The translations under genes and the position numbers were made by a program. The notes beneath the pieces were generated by a model that was not told the origin of the DNA, did no database searches, and was given only the letters and a program-made list of their open reading frames with translations. A stretch of DNA of 64,000 nt, taken from Lucifuga dentata. Lineage: Eukaryota > Chordata > Actinopteri > Ophidiiformes > Bythitidae. Position 1 is the stretch's first letter. Every line of letters begins with the position of its first letter. Shown here one piece after another: positions 29,101 to 43,649 of the stretch. The stretch is taken from assembly GCA_014773175.1 (NCBI GenBank), contig VXCM01000315.1:1-64000 (forward strand), written 5' to 3'.

Positions 29101-32100
29101 ACAGGCACACAAACATATGGACGTGTGCACAAACCACTAACCCATCAAAAATATATTAGTCAACCTGCATGAACATCAGTGGGGAAAATGTCAGCTGAAG
29201 AGAGTTGAGGAAAGTTTTAAGTAAAATTTTAGAAGGTGCTTTTGTACTCTTGGGACACGCCATGCACTTTTGCATCTTTTCAGGATGATATATTGTAGTT
29301 CAAGGCTTGACTGAGACTACAAATAGCTATTTTAGCTATTCAAATGCATCCTGTGATAAAGGAGAAGTTTATTTTATAACTATACTTGTCAGGACAAAAA
29401 CATGCAGCATAGTAGTAACCATAAACACAAATATAACTGGACCTTAAACTCCCAGATTATTGGAACAAGGCTTTTTAAACATTTAGGACTATTTAACGTA
29501 CTAAAAATACTTAATGTAACATCTATACCCCATGCAACTTATTTTCAATGGATTTCCCAATTCAGATAAGGTAGATTAAGAAAATATTTAGTTGTACTCC
29601 ACTTGTAGCATCATAGTATGCTTTACTTCCTTTGTTAACCAGATGGGAAATGAGTTTTTCAGTGGTCAAAGATCGAATATCTGCGTGGAAAACCAATTAC
29701 GGTTTGACAATAACCATCTGACAATAACAGAGACATGCAGGTCAGTGTTTTGGAGAGGAGATGAAGAGGTGGAGTCTTTGTCAGGATGAATGTTATTTGC
29801 AAAGGAAATCAGGAGGCGTGAAGTAAGAATGGTGGCTAAATGGATCGATGTGTAGCTGTTGTAAAGAGAGTGTTGCAACTGAGGAAGAGGAGTACTGGAA
29901 AATAGAGGTACAAACTGAGAAAGTATGCAGGAGAGCGAGAGAGGGAAAGGGACTGTGGGAAACAAACGAGGCAAGAAGAAGAAGGTATGGAAAATTTGGC
30001 AGTAGTCTCCTCTTTTACTGTAGTGTAAATGAAGAATGAGTTTTAAAGGCACAGTGGCCAAGAAATGCCTGAGAGAGCAGTGCTGTCACTCACATTCCCC
30101 CCACAGCTGAAATGCTTTTCAGCCCTGAGCTGAGCCAGGAGGAACCTAAACACACACAGAAACACACACACGTCATTACCCAGCTGACGCATGATCTGGA
30201 CATTTACCAAAGGACGAGAACAGCATCAAATTCCTGTATCTTCCTGCGCAAACAGAGTGGTTTGTTCCCCATGTTACTGGAATGTGTCAGCTCAAACAAA
30301 CCAATCAACAACAGCTTGACAGCAGCTTCATTTGCTTCCCGACCCTGTGCAGCCTGAAGTGTTTATTAAACAAAATCACCAGCCAACGTGATTTTTCTTG
30401 ACCTAAATGTGTGCAGGTGTCATAGTTGTGGTTGCTTCTGATGTTGTTGTCTTGATCTGTGGCTGGCCAATGAGACTTCCGTCAAGGATCGCATTTCCCT
30501 CGGTTTCCATCTCAGTATGACGAACTCCTCCAGCTCTGTGTCAGTGGGGGCTCAGCCAAGCAATACAAGAACTTTAACTGGGGAATGCAGGTCCAGTTTT
30601 CCACCCATTGCTAAGTTTCAAGTTTCTGACACTGCTGCCGAGCATCAGATAGTCATGACAGGAGTTCACGTTACCACACGTGAGGAGCAAGATGAGATTT
30701 TTTTTCCCCCTCTTTGGTTAAATAAATACACATGAGGAGATTTGTACCTGGTATCTCATGTTTGCTGTTGTTGTGTTCACAGATCTTTTTCCTGCTTGGT
30801 TTCATTTACAGTACAGCATTACCTCCTCCTCGCTGCCCTTTCTCACCCTACTGATCATGTTGTATTATGCAGACCATCTGGACTCAAACATTGCCTGATT
30901 TGCATTTGTTTTCTGGTCATCCACAGTGAACAATAATCCATCCATATCTTAAGGACTGTCTTGTCAATGGAAAGAAAATTGATGAGTTTATAGTGGTTGA
31001 AATGGGATTAGAAAGATAATTGTTGCAGTTGATTGTGGCAGAGTCACCCTCAGTATATAAAAATAAAGACTTATTTAAAGTAAAGGGTACACTCCCATAC
31101 AGCTACATGGTCCCAAAACAGGGCCCCCAGATTTCATGAGGGATAAAGGAGAGATCGCAAGATGATAAATGACAACAGAACAAAGGGCTACCCTAGTCTA
31201 GATACCATAAGAAAAAGAAATGTTTATAGAGTTACTAAAAATTCCTCCACATGTTTGATGAATCCTTTGCATGTCCAGATTTTCACACGCAGTCTGGACC
31301 AGAGCATGACACGTTCATTGATTAATCAATAAAAAGTGGTGCATCTCTGCCAGACTGCGCTAATGACAGCACTGTGACTTGTTACGCTGTCCTCTTTTTT
31401 TTAATGCAGAATGGCTGTCAAATGTACAGTACTGTTGATTGCTTATTTTCCATTCTATTAGTAACACATAAAGGGAAGGCATAATAAGTTTTCAAACCCA
31501 GTAGAAACAATTTCAGTAGTACTTTTTCTGTAATTAACCCAAATAAACCTTGTTGGTCAGGGTGACTGGTACTACATTATACATGTTTGACTTTATTCAC
31601 ATGGTAACTCTGAATGAAAAAAACCCATCATAGCAGGTACAACCCAGTTTTTATACATCCTGCTATTGTGTATAACCCTCAATTTTTGCATGCTATCATG
31701 TTCCACATCCTTTACATGGACTTTTATACCCTAAATAATCTGTGGCTCTATTGTCTTTCATTTTATCTTACAGATATAAACACAGCACAATGCCCTTCTT
31801 AGACTGAGCTGCAATAGTACAGTAGAAGTCATCTTACAGATCGTCTGTTTGTTGCCCTGTGAGCTTTATTCTCTGTCAACACCTTCCTCTTCACATATCT
31901 AACCCAATCAAGATTAGATTTTTCATTTTGTTTGCTCATCTCACTGCCTCTTTTCTCGCTTTCTCGCTGTGTATTCATTTTTTACGAATTCACACTCCTC
32001 TACACACAAATGTATTGCAACACACACTAAATGCTGGCATTTGCTATGTTGCGTAATTGTGGTTCACAAATGAAGCAGAGCAATTTTCATATATTCCAGC

Positions 32101-34318
32101 AACTGTGAATCACATATTAATGGGTGAGTTTGAGCTGCAGACAGGAAACAGTTTAAGTCATTTCACATGGTGGAAATAGTTTGCAGCTTAACTTTTTTCC
32201 TAGCAGATCAACTGAAGAGTGTGATGGAGGTGATACACATTAAAATCATTAAAGAATTAGATCTGTATCCTCGTGCAATGTGTTCCTAGATGTTTCAACA
32301 TGTTTTTTTGTTTGTTTTTTTTAACATAACGTAAAGTTTAGGTATTTGTGATTTAGTTCAATGTTTCTTTTCACCTAAATTGAGTGTATGTCTTGTATTA
32401 CATTTGCTAAATTATGACACTAGTAAATATATTCCACATGTCTTATCATAGGTTCCACCCAGTGCATGCTGGAAAAGAATCCAGCCTCTTGGAGCTCTGG
32501 CTAGAAAAAGACGAACACATGAATATCACACCCTCCACAAGCTTTGAGATCACATTGTAGTAATTGTAGTGTATGACATCCTGGGCAATATTTTCCATTT
32601 CCTCTGCTTTGTTGCTTTAAATTTAATGTTCCTGACTGATTTCACCACTTTGCCTATTTTCTGTGTATCAGGTACCACAGCCAAGCATGTGGTGTTCCTG
32701 GCAGGGAACACAGCAAAGCACGGTCTGCGCTGCAAAGCCTGCAAGATGAGCCTCCACCACAAATGTGAGAATGGAGTCGGGCAGCAACGTTGCATGGGCA
32801 AACTGGTAAGAGTGAGTCAGGAAAGTACTTGCAAATACTGTAATCAGCATGTCAGTAATGTGGATACACAGGAATTCATTTTAGTATGAAAGTGTAGCGT
32901 CATTTCAACAAACTCGTTTGTTACAGAGACAAAGCAAGAAATCGAAACATAATATATAATATAGGTAGGCTTTTCCTTAAGGAGCTTTTAAGATTAAGGA
33001 ATATCATACCTGATGTCATTAGGGATGCTAATCAAACAGACATATCAGAGTTGGCTGTCTGACTGTTTTCCACCAGAATGTGCTTATTCAGAAATCACAC
33101 TCTATGTGTGAGTGAGCTGGTACATCTGTGACCACCATCCTCGTCATCACCCTCATCATCGTTATATCATCACTCTCTGTCTGTCTCTGTGTTAAATAAT
33201 AACAATGCAGCACTCAATTTACAAAACATTGACCTCCTCCTCTCCTCCATTAAGCTCTGCCAGCATAAACTATTAAGCAAGATCAATGTGATCAGAGATA
33301 CATTATAATGTGTTTGGCTGTTTGGTGTCTCTTCTGGCTTCTGGTGTTTCACATGCAAGTCAAAGCTTGTTCTCCTGTAGTTACATGGGCAAAAAATGTA
33401 ATTATTAACATGGTTTTCATATTATCACTTGAATTGTACATGGTTCTCTCAGGGCAAAACTCATAGAACCCTTGATTGTGCTGTACAGAATCCCAAAAAT
33501 GACTCTGTATTGAACAAGCACTCAAATATCTTATTTGTCTTTTAGCAAAAGTGTCAACTTGCTTTTGCATTGCATCATTTTCTATTGAGTACATCATATA
33601 CTAGCTACTCCTTCTGTGTTTTCAATTTGAAAGCAGAGATGGTTCAAAGTTATATTTGGTTGAACGAGGAGAATCTGAGTAGTTGAGAGGTTGAGAGGCG
33701 CCACTAAAAATCAGGCCGCCCAGCGTGGCACAAATTTACAGCTAATCACATGTAACCAGCCATAGTTTGAGTTATGTATTTTTGTGTACTTTATTTTAGT
33801 AACTTGGTGAACATTTTTGGGTTGATTGGTCAAAATACGCTTTGTGTTTTTGCAGAAGATAGAGCAAAACTGAAGTGGCTTTTATTTTTTGCAGTGGATG
33901 AGTCAGCTTTTCAGGATTTTCAGAGTACTACAATCAGCAGACGTGTTGGGAAATGCCAAATCCCACATATCCTCATCTCCTGCATTAAAACTGGACAACA
34001 AGGCATCAGGCCCTCTCTTTCTCACTGTCACATACACTGAGGTCCTGTTGTCATTACTAGGGTATTGATTACCAAGATTGCAGGTTATTATGTGTTTCAC
34101 AGTAATCGTCATATCCATAATTGTTGCTTGTGGGCCTGAATTAGAATGAGAAAAATCAGCTGAGGAGTTAGCCCATTGGGGTGGGCAGATTGTTTTTGCA
34201 GCCGAGGCTTTGGTCACACTGTCGAAAGCTCCTGCCAAGAAGTGTTCATCACTTTGTCGTCTTCCTTAGAGGTCCAGAAAGCTGGCAGTCAAGCCTGAAC
34301 CGGGAGTATTTAATCATA

Positions 34319-34354
<36 letters not shown>

Positions 34355-34385
34355 AGNAAGCCTGAACCGGGAGTATTTAATCATA

Positions 34386-34421
<36 letters not shown>

Positions 34422-37400
34422 AGAGAAAGAGAGAGGGCAAAATAGAGACTATAGGACAGTATATAATTACTCCTCTCTCTAGAAGGTTTTGTGGGGTTAT
34501 CTGAGGAAATATGGAATATCTCAGGATTCATTTGTGATTAAAATAAAGGAAATGAAATGAAATTATACCAACTGAAAGTGATATAAACAAAATAGGCATT
34601 TTGTCTCTTTTCCCAGTGTGACTTTTTTCCATTAGATGCCTGAGGGATGAGGCTTGAAGATATGATGGGCTCTCAGGAGTGGAAAATGAGGTTGAGGGGT
34701 CAAGAATAAAAAGGGAAGTTTCCCCAGTGGAGTATGCTCTAAATTTGGGTTACGCTAAACATGGATACTTGAATTTCTCCAACCATGCGTATTACTCTTG
34801 GTTAGAGAACATCCAGGAAAAAAATCTATCCAACATAGTCATGAATTTTGATAAGATCCCGAAACTAGTTAGATATTTTCTGAACTGATAATATAAGTAT
34901 TGATAGTCAGCATCAGTATTTTGCAGTTATTCAGCTGGTAGCTTGATTTGATTATTCCACCTGGTTAAGTTTTGTGGTTCTATTGTGTTCTGGAGATTTG
35001 TTCAAAATGGGCATGTTTGGCGTTTTACGTTACCGCTCTTCCTAATGGCCACTGTTTCATTGCCAGTCAAGCATATTGGGCTTGTGCTTCCCTCAGCTAT
35101 AATGAATGCATATTTCAGTTGCTGTCAACCTTTTCCTTTTTATCTGCTGGTTTTGAACTTGTCATTTCACCTTTTCAGGACAAGCTTCTGCCTCCAACAA
35201 CAAGCTAGCTAATGTGGCCACTGGGGCGTGAAAAAATGACATTGACAAGACTGCTATGTCACTCACAAGTGGTTTAGCTCTGCTTGCAGTGAAATATTTT
35301 TTTTAAATCTTTTTTCTTTTCATCTGTTTTTATTTATCTTTTTATATATTTGTATCTGTATGGCCTGACCAGGGACGAGAACTGCAAATTAGCTAGATGT
35401 CTTACGATCAGGGTCCTTTGCAAAGCCATCAATTAAAAACATTCTGTAAGAGCTTCATTAGAGTTACAGCTTAACAAATTGGTGTTTTACTAACTTGGAA
35501 CTGGATCCAAAATGGAACTGGCTGTCAGGACTCAACCTTTGAAAATGTTTGTTTGGAAGAAAATCTGTTATAGTACAAAGTATTAAACCTTCAGACATTC
35601 AGCAGTTTCAGTAAACTAGTCATAGACCCAAAAAACAAACTTACTGATGACACTGTAGTGTGTGTTGCATGGAACTAAATGAACCAGATGGGCTCTTGAC
35701 AAGCAAATCCGCCGTAACCTTTTCCTTAATGAGTTTGCCCCAAAAAGTCTATCATGTCAGTGCTTGAGTTGGGCCTGAAGAGCTTAAGAGTTGTTTATTT
35801 TAGCCGTCTCATCATGAGTAACATCAAATGAAGAATCACCATCAATGACTTGAGATGAAAATAAACAGAAATGACAGTCCTATGAGTGAGATCCAATATG
35901 CAGATGACGTTCTGGTAAATGAGGAACATTAATCTTGTCGTCATGTGACAGAAACCATAGTACCGTATCACTAAATGGCTGAAAGCTGTGTGAATGTTTG
36001 TCTAAGACTTCTCCCAGATATCAAAAACAGAGAGAGAATGCAAAAACCTAAAACACTGGGTTTTTACATATTTCACAGACACATCTCCCATAAATTATTA
36101 CCCTCTGTGCTGCAGATGACATGATCTCGGCAGGAATCGAGGAGAATTTCAGTCTGTTATTCTGTGTGTAATAAAACTGATGGGAAAGTATTGATTAAAT
36201 GGGAGACTAACTTCAGACAGGTAATGCATTGATAAATGATAAATGCTTGAAGGCTCTGGGAGAAAAGAGGGCAAGGCAGGTAAGGAAATTAAACAAATGA
36301 AAGTTTTTCATGGCACTGCACCAACAACTTCAAGTACACAAACAATACAATTATGTCACATTTTTCACTCCTGCATGTCTCATCGAGATGATCAGAAAGA
36401 TCGATAAATGGTTCATGATGAGTTTAAAACTGCAGTCAACATTTTTCTCTCAAATAACAATGTGTTGACATGGTGACAAACTGAGTGGAGCAGATGTTGT
36501 GCGGCAGTCATTAGGCGGTGCATTATTGAGCATTGACCAGGTCTGACATCATTTAAATCCCTACAGCATCTGTGTCCAATCCCACCCTCTTTTGGTCTCT
36601 CCAGTTTCTGTTTGTATTGTTTATTGTTATTCATACGTCACCCTTTTTTGGGTCAGTTTCTTTGTTCTGTTATTATGTTGCATGATCATAGCTGGTTGCT
36701 GGTATTTTTTCTCTCTCCTGCCTTGAATCAGATCATTGAGGTAGTTGTAGGATCCATCCATCTAGTTATCCTATGCAGGGTCAAAGGGGACTGGAGCCTA
36801 TCCCAGTGGGTCATTGGACAAGGGCAGGGTTCGCCAGTCTATCAGATAAACTCATTCACACTCCCATTAACAACAATTTAGAGTTCCACACAGGCACGTG
36901 TAAACCTGCAGACCCAACACAGAAAGGTCCCAGGTGGATTCAAACCAGTGACCTTCTTGCTATAAGGTGACAGTGCTTATCACTAAGTCACTGTGTGTTA
37001 TTTGGAGAATATTAATAAAAACAATAAATAAATGTGGATGATTACTTGAATAATTTGGCTTTAAATTTATACAAGCCAAACAGTTCACATAATCCACTTG
37101 ATTTTTTTCTGGTAATTTAAGCATTAACAAGAAATTGATGGAGATTAAAGCTAATATGTGTTTTCAATTTAATTATTATTTGCATTTAATATTGCATATG
37201 ATGCTAATTAAATTTCAGCTCTTGTGAATGCCAGAACTAAACCAGATAATCATTTCTTCATTTATACCACCCACAGACCATTCTATCAACTGTGAACATC
37301 TATACGTGCTAAAAATAAAATGCACGACTGTTCAACTATCATGCATCACAAATTCAATCTTGTATTTAAGTATGAAGACGAAGACAGATTAACTCTAAAT

Positions 37401-39042
37401 GTTAGGAGTTGTTGGAACTTGAACACTATTTGAAGGCCTGACAGTAGTTATGTGTGGTGTTTTAATGTCGGAGTTCTGTGCTCTCTGCTGATACATATTG
37501 AATCATCTTTATAGTCTCTCTCTTCTTTTTTTCCTCCCTCCCTCTCTCCCCCATCCTCCTCAGCCAAAAGGCTTTCGGCGATACTACAGTTCCCCATTAC
37601 TGATCCAGGAACAGTACGGCTGCATTAAAGAGGTCATGCCCATCGGTGAGTAACATAAAATCTTTATCATACATCTTGTAGAGTGAAGTATTCCGGGTCC
37701 ACTCTTCCACTTTAAGATGCCTTATAAGAAGTGTTTGAAGTGTTTATCAGATTCTAAATCACTATTTGCTTATCCTGACAGCATACCAGCAGTAGTTTGT
37801 GGTCACAGTGCTGTAGCTTTTATTGTGTCTTGTGTTTTTCTCTTCGAAAGCTTGTGGCAATAAGGTGGATCCGGTGTACGAGGCCCTGAGGTTTGGAACG
37901 TCACTGGCACAGAAAGCCAAGAGGGCAAGTGGCTCTGACTCTCCTCACAGAAACTCAGTAAGGATGGAATCCGATTTTGTAAAATAAAAGTGGACAGGTC
38001 CTTACTCATAACTTAGAATTCTATAAATGTATTGAATGTCCAGAGCAGGAGAATGGTAAGCATAAAACATTTCAGGCTTCATCCCCTCATCAGTAGATCT
38101 GTTTCGCCATGTTTATATACGAGACACAGGTGGAAGTAATTAGCTCAGTCAAGTCAAATCACCTTCACAAAGACCAAATCGAGCAGCAGCAGAAAGCAAC
38201 CTGACACACAGTCATACATCCATCAATTAACATCGACCTACGTGGTTCCCCAATATTCATCAGAAAGAATAAAATAAATAAATAATATATATAAAAGTTG
38301 CTTTTAAGCATAACACAGAGCTATTTAATTTAGTTTTAATGCTGCACTTACCGGTACTCTCACCACCATTTGTACAAACAATAAATGTTGCAGATGACGA
38401 TGATGATAATGAGGCATATTTCTAAAATGTATGTTAGTATTTGACTTTTCATTCTTTCATTCTCAAAAAAGAAAAAAAATCCTGAAGGAACATGTTAGCT
38501 CAAAACCATCAATCAATATCAAAAAGTGCTGGAATTTTATGGAACCCTAGTCCCTATCTACACTGCAAAATATCTCCATCTTAAAAGGTCACAGTGCTAT
38601 TGACTCCTAAATCTCTAATTTCAATTAGAATCTCAATTAACTGTTTAACATCCACACAGACATAAAAAGACTGGCAGATAATCACGGTTCAGCTCAGGTA
38701 TTATACTTATGCTTTATCCAGCTGCAGCAGAGGTAGTTGATGGTCTAAATAGATACTGCCTTTTCTGAGCTGTAAACACTACCAATAAAGGCAGTCTGGT
38801 CCAGGATGAAGGCAGAAGTCAGTGCAAACGCTCCTGTTACAGCTCTTAAGATGAACCGGCCTGATTGTAGAGCCAAGCAACACTCTCCAGCCTACTTTCC
38901 GTCTGTTTTTCACAGCTTATCACGTTCAGTGTAAGCTATACGCTATCTGCAGTTTGGATACATGCCTCTGGATGATGACATGTAAAAGCTGTTGGATTTG
39001 GGTCTGTGCTGTCCTGTGCAGCTGTGAGCGAATGGGCGCACG

Positions 39043-39073
<31 letters not shown>

Positions 39074-42000
39074 CAGTGGAGGCTTATGAAGGCAATGTGA
39101 TCTTAACAGGGAATATGATAATCGTTTCCAAATACAGACATAGAAACAGCATATTTGCTACATTACAAATCTATCTATCTATCTATCTAGAGTTAAGGAA
39201 AAGTTAGTGAATCAGTAATTTCCTTGTCTTTGTCAGACACATTATGTAATCATCCACAAAGTATGTGAACCTTGTCTTTAGTAGTTGGCTGAACTCTCCT
39301 TTAGCAGCAGTAGCCTCCACTAAAAGTTTCCTGTAGCTGCTGATCACACTTGCACAACAGTGAGGAGGAATTTCACACCATTCCTTTTCAATCTTATTTC
39401 ATGTATTTGTGCAGACCAATGACTTGGATAAGGTTCCTGAGGAATCGGTGGCTCATAGCAGCAGGCAGGAGCTGTCGAGAAAACACAGTGATGACGGTGA
39501 GTATCTGTTGTGGTACACTGTGTGCATCTGGACTGAAGCCATACAGCGATAGATGGAAAGAAGGAAAAACATGTCTGTTATTTGGGAAGATTGCAACATC
39601 AGATTCTCTTTCCATGAAATAAGAAAGCAGGAGTCTCTTTCTTCTGTTTGCTCACCCCTTTATAGAATATCCCTGACCCTATAGAATGACTCTTTACAAA
39701 ACACTCGCTTTGACAATGAACGTAGACGTAACTGCATAAATATCAATGGAGTTACACCTTGGTATAGAAAAATGCCATCTGAAGCATAGCTTCAATGATA
39801 TCCTTCAGAACATAGCTGATCGAGAAATGAGCGTCTTGATTGTGCCTTTCGAAGGGAAAATACACACATATTTGTTTGTGTTTTATTCTAAACACCTTTT
39901 GGATATCCTGTGGCTTCTCCCTGGCTGTCACAGCAGTAGATTAATCATTGGACTACCTGTTCAGATTTCTCCTGAGGTGTTAAATGTTAAATATTTATGA
40001 TTAGTGCCTGTTTTCCCTTAATGGTGGATAAAATGATAATGTCAGTCCTTCTCTCCATGCAGTATTTTTGTCAGTAGCAATTAGCTCAACAATTGCTGGC
40101 CAGATTCACATGAAATATATATATATATCCACAATCCCAAGAGACTGATAGTTAGGTGATATCAAACCTTTTCTTTGTTCCCATCATCATCATTTTGGTC
40201 AAATTACTTTTGGTTTTTAAGAAATCTTGAGAGCTGGGGTTGAATTCCAGACCTTTCCTTTCACACCAATATCAGGCCCTAACATCACTCACACACAAAA
40301 CATCTCATACTCTAAAATACTCTGGAAAATAGGAAAAACCCATTTGATTTTTATTGACCGCGCAGCCTTTCGTCTAACACCACCCTCAGGACAAACTTCA
40401 CATTTTTTAGATCTGCTACTGGTGAAGTTCCATAAATAGCTAAATTTTCAGTATGTCATTTGCCATGTTCAACTTTTTTATATTGTGTGGTTAAATAAAC
40501 ACAGCAGCCTCTATGGGCCACCTGGGGCTTTAGGCTTTTGAGTGATGTCTAATAAAATGGTTGTCGATTGTTTTGTTTTTAGTTTTCACAGTTCTCGAGA
40601 ACGGGACGGAGCATTACTACCAGCCGGAGAGAAAATTTGAGGATTCCCTGGTGAGAATCTCAGACGCTTAGAGGCTAAATCCACCAAACAGTTTTAATGT
40701 AAATTTAACACTGAAGAATGTATGTGTTTATGTGTCTGTGTTCAGTGAGTTAAATTATATATGATAAAAAATCACCAAAACTTGAGTTATGAGGCTTTCA
40801 CCTGACAGTAAGGATTATCCCCCATAACTTCAAATAAATAAAATTGCATCTAATTTTCTAGATAAAGAAAAAAAGGAACAAAATGCCCTGCATGTAGGAG
40901 GACAACTCGACTGTTTTGCATTCCAGCGTTTCCTTTCAGGAGTATCACAGGTGGTCAGCTTGTCGGTTTTTGTCACAGTGCTTGTTCTTCTGCAGCTCAG
41001 AATCCAGACATGCAGCCATGGTACAGCCTGCAAACCTCCGAGAACAGTCTGTGTTCATTGACCAATGTCTAAACTCTACTCGGTTCATCTAAGCACAGAC
41101 GCGCAGCCAGTCTGTGCTGCATTCATCAGCATGCTGCATTTGGCTCAGCTCCATCGTCACCACTGCGTTTCCCAGGAGTTTAAGGGAAAACTTCTCTTCC
41201 TGTTGTAACAAATCACATCCGACACTGACAGCGGCCTGCACTGATAAAGAGAAACACTGACCATAAGGTTTAAATCTGCAGCTCTAGTGTGCATGCTGCT
41301 GTTTTTAGCCTTTTCACATGGTACTAATGGTGAAAAACTCATACAATTGACAGGAAAAAAACCTCTGCGGATATCATATTACCCCTCCCTCCCCTGCAGA
41401 GGAGCATTAAATATTTAATGGGCAGATCTCACAAAGCTCTGTTCTTTCCTTTCCTATCATTTTAATTTCCATGATGGGATTTGGTGGGAGAGGCACCAGA
41501 TTTCCGCATATTGCTGGTCATTGTATGTTTTTCTCTGTGTGGTCATCTTTCCTGTTTACCTCTGAGTTCAACATGTTTATCTTGGTTGTCAACAATGGAA
41601 AAAGAACATAGATACTTGGACAAACACAAAAGTGAACAAATAACCATAGAAGGCAACACACCTCTCTGATGCAGTGTAATCTAGCAGTCCAGTTGACCTG
41701 AAGTGTTATCAGGCTGGACTGAGCACAGCTGGCAGCTGGCTGTTTGTCTGTCCGCAGACAGGTCCATTAGCTCAGGCTGGCGGATGGACAGATGGAGACT
41801 CTGCAGGGTAATGAGGAGAGGAAAATGCTCCACCAAAGAAGGAGGCTCCAATTTTGAGAGGAGACACAAACATAAATGGGAACACACGCAGACACACGGG
41901 GGATTGCCATCTGCTCGCACTTTTCACGATTGGCATGAAATTCCCAGAGATCAGATAATAATAAAACAACGTGGCTCCATCTATAATATTTTTGCTTGGA

Positions 42001-43399
42001 TTCTCTGTTTAAGAAGTTTGGCTTTTTGTAGGTTGCGTCTTTTTTTTTTTTTTTTTTCNTTTTTTTTTTTTTTTTTCCATGTCAGCCATTGCTGCTAATG
42101 CTAACTAGCAGGTTTGTTGATTACAAACTGTTGTACACTCACAGTCTACAGAGTGTGTTTATTTTGAATCATGTAAAAATCAATAACAGAAAAATCCATG
42201 ACAATTAACTACTATGTGAATCTTTGGCACATAATTAGCAGCTTGTTTGTGCTTTTTGTCTATTTTTCTATTTACTTTATAACCAGAAGCTGTCAGCGAC
42301 TCACTGATAATGACCTTCTTTACTATAATAAACTGCTGTGATCAGTATCCTCTGAGTCCTGTTAGCAGCTATTCAGTGTGTGAGGGTGTTAAATCCAGGT
42401 TTAAAAACGTTTAAATGGATTAAACATCACTTCTTTTTCAGTGAAAAATCCATAACAATGAGCCTTACCCTCATACAATACTGCCTATTCCCCCAGTAAC
42501 TCATTTGAAAGGCTGATGTTATCTTGGCCTGCTGTGCTTTCATCCTCTGTTACAGCCTTTCACAGCAGCTCTCAAGGCCAATCAGCAGCTCTTAGTTAAC
42601 GGTAATGGGTTGCCATTGGTTGATATTGTTGTTTTCACCCAGAAGCCACAGAGGCAGTTTGCCTTGTGGCCTCACTAACTCAAGTCATCCATCAGCCACA
42701 TTGCAGGTCCATGTGGGTGATACTCAGGGAGCCACTTAATGCCGTGAAGACTAGAAACACTTCTCTTCATTACCATACAGTGGCATGAACACAGTCACAG
42801 AGAAGGCAGATTTCCCTGCTGTCTTGCAAAAACAGCCATCAGTGTGTCTTAAAAGTAATTCTCCTATCTTTTAGAACAATTTCCCTCCAGACACCAAAAC
42901 CAGGATAAGCTATCTGCGCATTTGGATGAGTTTCAGGGACACAGCAGGCGGATTTGAGACTCAAGGTTGAAACAGGAAAACGCCCACGGTTTTATAAGCA
43001 GGTGTGAAGAGTGCCAGAACACCGGGGTATCTTTTTGCTAATTGTGGTAACACTTCTCCAACAACTTCCTCCACCCACACCCCTGGCCTCTTCTAATATC
43101 CTGAGCGTTCATGAAAAGCCGACCAATGGATCCGGCTTCTCCCACTCGTGTTGATGATGAATTAAAAAGGAACAGATTGCAGAACAACTTAAGTAGCTCC
43201 CCAGTCTATCAGTCTACTGTAAACAAGAGCTTGTGTTAATGGCAGAGTATATTGTTTGTGTGTGAATGTGTGTGTCTGCGAAACTGCGTTTTGTTTGTGA
43301 GTGCATGTGTTTTAATGTTTGAAAGCCACTTTTTGCATTTTTCCCAAAACTCCTGAAAACCAAATCAGTGTGGTTTGTGTATGTGCATGCTTTTTGCGC

Positions 43400-43437
<38 letters not shown>

Positions 43438-43461
43438 TCTAGCCAGANATGCTTTTTGCGC

Positions 43462-43499
<38 letters not shown>

Positions 43500-43607
43500 T
43501 CTAGCCAGAGCAGACTCAGCTGCAGAAAGATATCCTCAAGCTCAACACCTATGTGGCCTTGCACAGTTTCATCCCCCAGGAGAGCCATGATCTGGAGATG
43601 AGGTATT

Positions 43608-43649
<42 letters not shown>

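Larger units (their letters stand above)
32806..37563. other. stac: stac intron 3
   Basis: Holds duplicated CA arrays at an N join (34357), a decayed reverse-transcriptase motif near 35888 and a dispersed teleost repeat at about 36748-37000. The rest is AT-rich with no supported gene. Confidence 0.5.

Noticed and set aside
34310..34531. Val-Cys and Thr-His repeat proteins
   Set aside because: Direct translations of CA/GT microsatellites, duplicated at an assembly join.
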